From positions 1 through 23,257 of the forward strand of contig JANBPT010000782.1 of NCBI GenBank assembly GCA_027575765.1: 23,257 nt of DNA, given 5' to 3'. The stretch comes from Tieghemiomyces parasiticus (Eukaryota > Kickxellomycota > Dimargaritomycetes > Dimargaritales > Dimargaritaceae). Below are positions 1 to 8,700 of the stretch, in pieces (positions within the stretch are counted from its first letter, which is position 1; each line of letters starts with the position of its first letter). Position numbers and translations under genes: made by a program. The notes below the pieces were generated by a model. The model saw nothing but the letters and a program-made list of their open reading frames with translations. It had not been told where the DNA came from and did no database searches.

Positions 1-748
1 ATGGATTGGCCGTGCCACCTGGCCCATTGCCGCCTACGTTGTTGTTTTTCTATTCTGTTACACGGCGGGATAACCATCCTCTTGACCGCCGAACCCCGGA
101 TTGTTCGCTTCCGATACCCAAGGCTACCAATGGGAACACCAGGGCGGCGAGTGGCCGATGCTTGGTTAAAGGGCTTCATAAAGGTCCTCCTCTGGGGCAA
201 CGCAGGTTGTGTGGTTGGGCACTGGCCGTCTCTCCACCGCAAGTTGGTCACTACGGAATGGGGGTGTCGGCTAGCCTAGGGGTAGGGCTGCCAATTGAGG
301 ATCGCCGGCGCTTAAGGGGAGATTGACATGGTCGGAAGTGGCCCATTGCTCACAGGCTGCGCACCGATAACAAGTTGACGGGTGAACCAGTGTTATCCGC
401 CCTCCCCCAACTGAGTGACTGTGAAATTTGGAAGGGGCTCTGGGAAAGACCGCTGGCCAAACCAGCAGAGCTTCCTGCCTCTACCTATCGAAACCCCATT
501 AGGGACACTCAACGAGCAAAGACAGGATCCGTTCGTTAGGCCTAACCGACCGACGCTGGTTGTCAGCAAGAAGTACTTCATTCACATCTTATTTACGACG
601 AGGTCCCATTGTACGGCGCGGGAAAGGTAGTAACACAGGTGCATGGCATTCAAGGCCTAGCAAGGATGGCATCAACTGGCCTTTAGGCAGGAGAGAAGGA
701 AGGGGGGACGACAGGGAGTAGGGGCGGGGAGAATCCACCGCGCAAGGG
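1..748. other. Left-end spacer without a supportable gene
   Basis: Short open frames exist on both strands, but none has recognisable motifs, a credible start context or family-like composition, and they overlap each other as expected in GC-rich non-coding DNA. The last part, up to 748, would be the 3' flank of the minus-strand fragment that ends at 749. I see no RNA gene or repeat here. Confidence 0.5.
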
Positions 749-1100
749 CTAAATGAGCTTGTAGCCGGTGACATTGGGGACGGCCAGAAAGTCGTCTAGC
801 TGGGCCGGGTCGAAGCTGACGTTGACGTGGCACGCAAGCATATCCGACGCCATGCCGCCGTAACACAGGCCCGTGTCTTGGATGCTACGCATGATGGCCC
901 TTGCAGTGGCAAAGTCCTCGGAGGACACCGAGGTGCATTTGAAAAACAGGCGTTAAACCACATAGTTCAGGACATGGTCGGCACACGGGTCGGTCGGAAT
1001 ACTGGTAGGGGACGAAGTCGTGGAGGACTCGATGGGAGAGGTGGATGGACTGGGCTGCGGCAAACAGCGGGTCGGTTTGTCCCGTTTGACGGGGCTTTCA
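749..1100 (-). pseudogene. C-terminal fragment of a small protein, one in-frame stop; possibly I9-like
   Basis: Reading the minus strand from a possible splice acceptor (CGCAG at 1105-1101), 117 codons run to a TAG at 751-749, broken only by a TAA at 955-953. The first part is a Ser/Pro/Thr-rich linker, as in secreted proteins. The part after the TAA has mixed, domain-like composition: a beta-type stretch (RLFFKCTS), then EDFATARAIM, GLCYGGM, and a tail with SFDPAQL, FLAVPNV and GYKLI. The order of strand, helix, GG turn, hydrophobic SF..L pair and PNV strand resembles the peptidase-inhibitor I9 fold and can be laid over the intact protein at 22242-22571. There is no ATG in the frame, so an upstream exon is missing or unseen; the AT-rich flank and mariner remnant begin about 250 bp upstream. 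The TAA could be a nonsense mutation, a sequencing error, or part of a short unrecognised intron. The family link is a by-eye inference. Confidence 0.35.
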
Positions 1101-1350
1101 CTGCGGTCGACTATGGTGGGTTAGGTGGCTATGTTGACCTAGTAGGTAACTAGGGTCAGAAAAGTACTGGTTAAGGGCTTAATTAGGTCCTCCCAAATGG
1201 TTGCATTAAAATCGATCACTTCACAGTTGAAGAACTGATGGTGGGAAGAGAGAGAGGATGTAATTAAATTGTAGCATAGATAAGTATATGGTAAATAAGT
1301 ACTTGTTAAATCGACATACTACAGATGATTCAATAAATTATGACATTCAA

Positions 1351-2461
1351 ATTTAAATGATGTTTATAATGTCTACCATCATTCTGTACTACTCAACGAG
1401 ATCTTTCTATTCAGCTATCATAGCAGATTCTAGAGTCATGTGGCTGAAGCTTGGCTAGCTGCAATTGCCAGGCGTCCACGGCCGCCTCCACCGTGATAAA
1501 TTTCTTTCCCCTTAGCCACTGTTTGATCTTCCTGAACAGCCAGAAGTCACAGGGGCCAGGTCTGGACAGTAGGGAGGGGCTAAGAGAGAATTGATTATAG
1601 AGGTGGAAATGTAGGCCTATGTAGCTACAGCACGACGCGGTGGTGCATCATTATGGCGGAAGTGCATGGGAGTTACAGTTCAGACTTCCACGTGCCTTTA
1701 CCTATAACTGGACCATGGGCTCCAGCCCTTACTTTATAAAGAATTTGGCGGAAACCTTGACACCCGGGGGCATGACACTCAGGTGTAATAGGCCACGCCT
1801 GCCGAAAAATGAATGGTCAGCATCACCTTGGGCGTGGTATGGCCTTGGTGGGTCTCAGTTGGGACAGGGCCACCGTTAGGGAACGACCTCCCGTGACTAG
1901 AGCCAGCAGGGGGATCATAGAGGTACACCCAAGTCTCGTCACCTGTGAAGATGGAGTCCAGCAGGTAGTCACTGGCCCCATTGAACTCCACCAGGAACTC
2001 GGTGGAATAACGTGCCTACTGCTGGCGCTAGTCGTCGGTGAGGTTGTTGGGGACCCAGCAATTGAAATAGCTGTGCAACCCCAAGTTCCTGCGGAAGACA
2101 TTGCGTATGGTACTAGGGGAAGTGCGGCCGGCATAGGCCAGGCGCTCAGCAGTCAGTCGAGGGTCTTCCCCCAGCCATCTGAGGATCATGTCCCCATAAT
2201 ATCCACCAAGGTCATCTGATGGGCGACCAGAACAAGGGTCATTAGCGGAAGAGTGGTGGCCTGTGCGAAAGCGAGCCAGCCACCTGTTGATAGTGGAGTA
2301 GCTAGGGGCAGCCGGGCTCGGCTTGGAAGCCAAAGTATTTAGAGTAGCATCTGCCTTAGGGCCCTCCAAATAGTAATTATCAGTAAGGACCCACTTATCA
2401 CACCTGGTTAACTTGGGCGGGGTGGGGGCGTTATAAAAGTAGACATTATGGATGATTAAAT
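1351..2461 (-). mobile_element. Degenerate mariner-type (Tc1/mariner, DD34D) DNA transposon
   Basis: A transposase remnant on the minus strand is bracketed by an imperfect inverted repeat. The inner 11 bases, TAATGTCTAC plus one flanking A, at 1366-1376 match 2439-2449 perfectly in inverted orientation. The match continues outward with a gap and mismatches through an ATTTAAAT-like block to about 1351 and 2461. The spacing of about 1.1 kb suits a short mariner. The true outer ends and the TA target duplication cannot be fixed by eye. The region is more AT-rich than its surroundings. Confidence 0.6.
1411..2430 (-). pseudogene. Mariner-family transposase, broken by stops and frameshifts
   Basis: The minus-strand frame gives a mariner transposase in order. 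First comes an N-terminal helix-turn-helix region (STINRW, then GRPSDD), then a second DNA-binding part (EDPRLTAERLA, STIRNVFRRNLGL) and the linker CWVPNNLTDD, comparable to the family's WVPHELT. The catalytic part follows: TGDETW with the first Asp, PKVMLTIHFSA, HNDAP where families have HDNAP, and PDLAP followed one frame away by CDFWLF with the third Asp. The distance from the second to the third acidic position is 34 residues, the mariner DD34D spacing. Breaks: TAG at 2028-2030 and 2016-2018, TGA at 1779-1781, TAG at 1617-1619, at least one further frame change between 1680 and 1780, and an apparent 1-base deletion near 1551-1556. The frame ends at TGA 1411-1413. No ATG is in frame near the 5' end. 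It cannot encode an active enzyme. Confidence 0.85.
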
Positions 2462-2982
2462 AAAGCTAGTCATGAAGCCAAAAATGGTTCAATCTTGGAG
2501 TGGTTTATACCAATCGACTCGGCATCATTGACTTACCGAGGTTCTATTTGAACCACTGCAATCTGAGACCTGCAGCTTAAAATTGTCGAATGATAAGGTT
2601 TCATTTATAGAAGCAAGCTAAAGTCTTTGGGAAATATGTCAGTCGAAGCCTAGGCATGAAGATTTATCGGCTGTTAGTAGCCATGGCTACTGATTGTAAA
2701 GGAAGAGTAAACACGGATATTTAGACGTAGTCATAAGTGGTTTAAGTTTACAGAGTGTGCAGTGAAATAAGAGTATGCGATGATATGTGCAAATACGGCC
2801 AGTTAAAACCCCGACGATTATTTGCTGATTATGAAGCAGCAAGGTCAGTTATTTGATACAGAAGCGGTGCCTAGTGCAGGGCGGAAAATGCAGTAGAATG
2901 GTGGGGCGCAGGCCAACTTGAACGGATGAAAGTCAAGCCCCAAAGAAGCCACAATGTCGGATGATACGCTCCAGTGGCCAGT
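2462..2982. other. Spacer between mariner remnant and DUF4112 gene
   Basis: AT-rich for the first 400 bases, with no open frame of interest. As the DUF4112 gene ends at 2983 on the minus strand, the right part should hold its 3' untranslated region. I see no further repeats or RNA genes. Confidence 0.5.
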
Positions 2983-3762
2983 TTACGCTGGAGCAGACGC
3001 AGCTCGTTCGTTCTGGGGCTTCTTGCCCCAGAATTTCCACTTGCCCCGGGTCTTAGCGGCCGACGGACCGATGACTTCGAAGGGAATTCCTGCCGCAATG
3101 CACTGGTCAAGGTACTTGGCATCCTCAAGGGATTCGGGCACAGGCTGGGACCCGAGGCGGAGGTGGGGGTGCTGGGCAGCGAGGAGCCGCCACTGTTTGG
3201 CTCGCTCGATCCTGGTCTCTTTGGCCCACTTATCGAGGAGCTCTAGATTCTTGATATTGGCGCGGTAGATAATAGCAAAGACGTCGCCGAGCAGGGGGAC
3301 GAGACCCCCAAGGCCGTTAACAGCAGCATTCCGGATCATCTTGTTGCGGTATGACTTGGGCACACCCGCCTGTCGCGCTAGGTTGATGATGTATAAGGCG
3401 ATAGCGGAGTTGATGGCATCACCACCCACGGGGAGGAGGCCGATTAGACCGTCCAGGCCTACTTTGACCGGTAGACCGGGGATGGCGTCCATGAGCTGGG
3501 CCGTTTTTTCCATCTTTTCCCGCTTGACGCGAAATACCTCTGGGTTGAACCCGGTGGCTTCATTCAGCTGATTGTAGAGATCGACCACGGTGGTCTGGCC
3601 GTGAGAGACGAGCGTACTGGGTGCCGTACTATAGGCCGTGGAGTTTTCCCGCTCGAGCGGGGTAGGCGGGACGGGCCGCTTGTACGGAGTGTGTGAAGCG
3701 GCAACCTGATCGGGGGTGGGTGGTACCGGCCGTCCAACATTGTTTGGGTAGTAGGTCGTCAT
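2983..3762 (-). CDS. DUF4112 domain protein (259 aa)
   Basis: An uninterrupted 259-residue protein. Residues 1-60 are Pro/Ser/Thr-rich and carry the same heptad RPVPPTP twice (11-17 and 29-35). Residues about 75-190 match DUF4112 (PF13430): a charged helix (VKREKMEKTAQLMDAIPG), then the two matching hydrophobic units GLIGLLPVGGD (105-115) and GGLVPLLGD (152-160). Each unit is followed by a hydrophobic helix, and the AR..GVP and YRANIKNLELL signatures are present. The family is uncharacterised; the paired hydrophobic G-x-LP-x-GD units suggest membrane association. The C-terminus (240-259) is basic and Trp-containing. The ATG at 3762 has A at -3 and is the first Met after a pyrimidine-rich leader. 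An AP-1/Gcn4-type TGAGTCA lies about 60 bp upstream. Function is unknown; the family call is firm. Confidence 0.87.
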   Translation of the reverse strand: MTTYYPNNVGRPVPPTPDQVAASHTPYKRPVPPTPLERENSTAYSTAPSTLVSHGQTTVVDLYNQLNEATGFNPEVFRVKREKMEKTAQLMDAIPGLPVKVGLDGLIGLLPVGGDAINSAIALYIINLARQAGVPKSYRNKMIRNAAVNGLGGLVPLLGDVFAIIYRANIKNLELLDKWAKETRIERAKQWRLLAAQHPHLRLGSQPVPESLEDAKYLDQCIAAGIPFEVIGPSAAKTRGKWKFWGKKPQNERAASAPA

Positions 3763-3821
3763 GCTAGCGACCTGAATGGGTAGGGGTCAAGTGGAGGGGG
3801 GCAAGAAGCGAAGGCGGGCGA

Positions 3822-3828
3822 TGAGTCA
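3822..3828. promoter_or_regulatory. TGAGTCA, AP-1/Gcn4-type bZIP site
   Basis: A perfect 7-base TGAGTCA lies 60-66 bp upstream of the DUF4112 ATG. This is the classic fungal Gcn4/AP-1 core. The position suits a proximal promoter, but one 7-mer can occur by chance. Confidence 0.35.
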
Positions 3829-4644
3829 ATGATCTGAACAACACGCCAGGGACCGAGGAGCAATGAGTGTCACTTGGCTAGGAAAGTTAGTGCTGTGCTA
3901 CAGCGGCCTGCGACTGAGGGTACCGCGGTGGAAGGACAGAAAGCTGGCTGTAAGCATCAGCCAGCACTACAGGGCGCATGAGACTGGGTACCCCGGGCCA
4001 GCGGTTCCGATGCTAGTAGGCTATGGGGGGCAGCGAGGTATAAAGTGGGGAGGAGCGACTCCGACGGTGAAATGGGTGAGGCTAACTTACTGTTCAGGGC
4101 CGGCAGGTGAAAGTCGAAAGATATCGGAATTAAAAATGATGGAATACGGCCGGACCCAGTCGAATAAACGAGCGGTATACAGATGTCTAGGAGCGGTGAT
4201 AAGGCCAAGCGGGAGGGGAAATGACGAGATGGAATCGAATAGCGGACTACGGAAGACCCGGCGGCAACGCGCAGCGGCGCTTTTATAAAGGATTTCCGAG
4301 GCCGGAGGGCTTCCGGGGTGCGGCTGGGGCGAGGATAGGCCTGTGCCACCAACTCCGGGCTTTTCCCATCCTGGGACCAGGGAAGCTACTATGGAAAAGT
4401 CTTCAGACGGATCCGCACTAAAAGGGAGAGAAGGAAGACGGAGGGCCAGCACCGCACCGTCCCGTTCTCTATCACACACGATTGCGTCCTAAATCGGTAG
4501 CGTCATGGACCATGCTGTCCCACCGGATCCGTACATGTGGCAAGGTATCAGTTGAGTGGGTAGACCTTAACAATATCGTGTAGCAGGGAATGGCAACCCC
4601 GCTATCCAGCTGCACCTTTAGTGGGCCATGTATAATACAGTGGC

Positions 4645-5264
4645 CTAGCCATGGACGACCCCGCTCCCTAAGTGAACACCGAGTCCACGTTGTTGTTCGT
4701 GTACAGGCGGGATGTCGCAGATGGACCTCCTATGCGGACCCGGTGCCATGACGACAAGTTCCAAAGCTACAGCGCAATGTTGAAGGCAAAGGGGATGATG
4801 TAGGGAACAGGCAAGGGATTCACCCATCATATCATTACTGCCATGACGTACGTTGGTGGCTGGTATGACCCCTGTGTGCCGGTCCACCACCAATCCGTGG
4901 TAGCCAGTCGTCTGGTACCCTCTCAAGAAACTGCTAAGGAAAATAAATAAATGGCGGAGGAGGCTTGCTGGCGGCTCAACGACGGTGGCATTTGCATGGC
5001 GGTTGCTTGACAACGTTGACAGAGCTCAACAGTCTGACGGGTGGCATTAACCCACCCCGCCAGATATACCCCATCGTGCGCCGCCGACTTCATCTTTCCC
5101 ACCCTGTGCACCACCTTCCCGTATTGTCGGGCCACCGTGTGTACCACACAGCCGAGTGGCAATTCCGTGCTGCGCCACATATAGAAGTCCGACCATCGAG
5201 AGGGGAAAACTGGCTTCCAACTGGTTATGCCAAGACTCGATCCACGCGAGCCGAGCCGAGCCAA
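4645..5264 (-). pseudogene. Possible decayed retroelement integrase fragment
   Basis: On the minus strand the frame from 5264 to 4923 contains VVHRVG, AAHDGVYLAGW and, further on, VELCQRCQ. This resembles the His-His-Cys-Cys zinc-binding module that precedes the integrase core in LTR retroelements (LH...GH.G...WPG...C..CQ). The next frame (from 5013) has GLVVDRHTGVIPA, similar in style to the VVVDRFTKW-type start of an integrase core. A frameshift and a short deletion would be needed. The spacing is imperfect and I see no LTRs or reverse transcriptase, so this is a weak call that could be chance. Confidence 0.2.
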
Positions 5265-5755
5265 GCTGTCAACGCGGGCACTTGCTGCTTGGTCGCCCAG
5301 CTACTCTCACGGCGAAAGTCCGACATGATCGCCGGCTGTGTTGGCTTCTGTTAAGGGACTCACGTATGTTTCCCGGGGCCGTTTGTCTGCAAAAACCGAG
5401 TGGACAGTAGCGAGGCCACGCAAGCCACGTGGCTTTGTTGGAGTGGTTGTGGATGCTGCATTCTCCGCTCGATTGTGTACTCCCCCTACTTTTAGCCTCA
5501 ACTCACCGCCTAGGTTGACAGTCGGCTGTGTATTATAACCGTCGATTATTCCCTATAACGTAAATTAATCGGTGCAGCATCAGTCTACTACCATGTCCCA
5601 ACGAACATTATCGCTAAGGACCAACACAAGTCTGTATAAAATATTAAGAAAACCCAACTACAAAAATAGGACACACAATGGATACACAGGGAAGAGGGGC
5701 AGTGGGGCGCAATTACACATGAACATAGCTACGGCTAAACTTCCATCGCTAACCA

Positions 5756-8700
5756 TTAGATCCCCACAGGCTCGTACTTGGCCACCAGATCGATATGGAG
5801 AATCTCAAACTCGGTCTGGCCGTTCTTACGGACAATGGCCTCGTTGCCGTCAAGGGCAATTAGGCTGCCGAGGCGGCCCTGGCCGGTGGGACCCAAAATC
5901 TTGACTTGGTCACGTTTGACCGGCCGCACGGGTACGAGTTGCGATTGGGCCGTCTCTTGCATCGACCCTTCCAGCGAGGGCTGACTGGGGCACTGTGAGA
6001 CGCGCAACCGGACGACCCCGTCGTGCCCGGCAGGGGCCTGCACCACCCCCGTTGTTCCTGACGGCAAGCCGCCGCCGCTGCGCTGCACCTTGGCCACGAC
6101 ACCCGTGTCAGCCCAGTTGGCGGGCAGGCCACCAGCTGCAGCGCCACCGCCACCACCGCCTCCGCTCGCTGCGCCGGATGCGTAAGGCGTCTCCACTGCC
6201 CGACCACCTCGGGAGTCAGCGTAAGGGGTCTGTGGCACAAAGCTCGACGGGGCTGGCGTGACAGGCGCCATGGCGCCGGGGGTGGGCGCGTACCCGGCCC
6301 CACCACCGCCGCCGTAGGGCGTGGGGTGGTTGTACGGTGCGGGGGTCTGCGGGGCGTAACGCCCCCCGGAGCCGCCTTGCGACCGGTCATTGTAGCGGGA
6401 ACTCGGGCCGGGGGTGGGGGCGTTGAAATGGCCCGCGGCAGGGGTCGCCGGGAAATCAGAATTTGCGTGCGGCGTGGTCGGGACGTAGCTGGCCGCCGGC
6501 GTGGCCGGGACTCCGGAGCGGGCTGAGGAGGACGAGCCTGATCGCTCAGGAGAGCCCCAGCCCCCGCCGGAATCCAGGTCGCTGGCCCGCGGGGTGGCTG
6601 CGGTCGACCGGCGGCCGGTCGGTTCGTCGCCCCAGTGACCCGCTGATGGGGTGGGAGCAGCGGAGGGCCGATCGCCCCGTGGGGTAGCATCGCCCCAACG
6701 GTCGGTACCGTACGAGTCCGAACCACTAGCGCCGCCACGTCCTCCAGGGCCGCCATACGGGGTGCGACTACCGGCGTCCCAAGGGTCAGCGGCGTTGGTG
6801 CTCCAAGCTCCGCGGGCGTTGGGCGTACGGCTGCCGGAGTCCCAAGCCGGGGTGCGTGACCCATCGTTGCCCCGGTAGGGCGTGCGGGATCCAGAGTCCC
6901 AGGCCGGCGTGCGGGATCCGTCGTTGCTGCGAAAGGGCGTACGAGACCCGTCGTCTCTATGCATGGGGGTCCGGGACCCGGCATAGTTGAGCCCCGGAGT
7001 ACGTGAACCAGACCGGTCGTCGTTGAACCGGCTGGCGCGACTCGTCGAGTACTCGACCCCACCACCATTCGCGCCATAGCTGCCAGGCGGTCCCATATTG
7101 CTGAGCTGCGTAAAAGGGATAAAGGCACCTGATTCGTTCTGTACCGCCAGGTGCGCCTTGTCCATCTCGATGATGCGGCTGTTGGTGTGCAGTTCGACCC
7201 GGGCCTTGCTCTCGCTGGCTTCCTTGACGATACCGATATAGGTTTTGTAGGGCCCCGTGGTGATTTGAACGGTGGCCGAGATGAGTTTATCGCGCGGACC
7301 TCGCCGATTCAAGGCGGCGAAACCGGCGCCGCCACGTCCCCGTCCGCGGGGGGGCCCGCCACCGCGGGGCGCGCTGGTCCCGCCGTACCTACCGGCGTTC
7401 CGGCTGTACGCGTTGAGATCGCCATTGCTCGAGTCCGATCCGGCACGCAACCCAGCGTTGATGAGCGAGCGGTTGGGTGCGACAAACACTCCGGCGTTCT
7501 CGAACTGCTCGCGGGACCGGATGAAAGAGAAGGCCCGGTTGATGTGGAGCACGGTGCCACTGCGCCGCTCGCCATGCAGCTCACGCACCTGGTCGCCGAC
7601 TCGGAAGATACCCTGGCGTGCGTCGGTGGCCGCCGCCGCCCGATTGGCACGTCGTGGGTTAACTTGGTTAGCTCGTACCAGACGCACGTCGCCGCTCTGG
7701 TCCATGAGCTGCAGGTTCTCGCCTTCAATCTTTATCACCACCGCGGGGTTGACCTCGTCAACCGTCACGTAGTCGTAGAGTTCGAACTTGCTGGCCACTG
7801 CGTCTGTGTTGAGCAGGACGCTGGCGTCGCCGGCGTTTCGGATGTCCTTTGAAAACACGGTGATTTCCTTGGACGAGATCTCGGATAGGAGGGTGATGAC
7901 CGCGTCGGCCGCGCTCACAATCATGCCCGTTTCACCCGCGTACTGACCGCTGACCACCTTGACGTGGTCGCCAGTCTGGAAGCGCTTGCGAAGCTGCTTG
8001 GCCGAAAATCGCAACGTCTCGGTTAGCCCGGTGACCTTGGGCTGTATGAGTACCTCTGTGCCCTCCACGCTCACCACCACGCCGTACACGTGGGCCATGT
8101 CGCCCTCCGTGACCTCGACCTGGTCACCGGGGCGCACGTTAGCCGCGGACAAGGTCTCGGTGGCCGCCGACCCGGCCAACTGCGACAGGGCCAATGCGTT
8201 CTCTTCCTCGGTCCCCCCGGCGTTGGAGAACTTGGCAATCTCGTCCAGGGTCGGATTAACGCCTTCAGTGAGCAAGCTGCTGAGCTTGACCGACTTCTCG
8301 AGGTACCCGTCGCGGAACGTGTCACTGCCATAGAGAAACACCCCGCGGCCGCGCGGTATCAGCGGTTTGGAGCGGTCAATTCGGCTAACCTCCTTAGGGT
8401 TGAATAGGCGCTGTGGGGGGCGGGGTTCGTTGGGGTTGTTGTAGAACGGGGTCTTCTTGCGCTTCTTGGCGGCCTCGTCTTCGTCGGCCGCCTCGCGCTG
8501 AGTACCCAGGTCCAGACGGGGGACCAGGCGGATTTCGACGGTGTCTTGGGAGTCGTCGACGGACAGGACACGGGCCAGGTCATTAGCGTACTTACCCCGC
8601 CTGACACGCACCCACGTGTCGGGCTGCAGCTGGCTCTCCCGGGGCCGGATACGGACCACGTCCACCATTTCTTCGACGGGGACGAGGTTCACCTTGGAGG

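Larger units (their letters stand above)
3763..5755. other. Spacer: DUF4112 promoter side and Spt5 3' flank
   Basis: About 2 kb between the Spt5 stop and the DUF4112 start. The overlapping open frames at 3863-4480 on both strands look like low-complexity shadows. The stretch 4645-5264 has a weak retroelement-like signal, listed separately. Near 5250 there is a short GAGCC triplet repeat. No tRNA or other RNA gene was recognised. Confidence 0.5.

Noticed and set aside
1823..2134. 103-codon minus-strand open frame inside the mariner remnant
   Set aside because: It is out of frame with the recognisable transposase motifs, which read through the neighbouring frame on either side of the stops.
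5860..7128. 422-codon open frame on the minus strand overlapping the Spt5 repeat region
   Set aside because: It is the shifted frame of the GC-rich, repeat-bearing Spt5 C-terminus. Its Pro/Arg/Thr-rich composition mirrors the GSRTP and TP repeats, and no domain is visible.
7151..7852. 233-codon + strand open frame opposite Spt5
   Set aside because: A shadow on the opposite strand of a strongly conserved coding region; no motif of its own.
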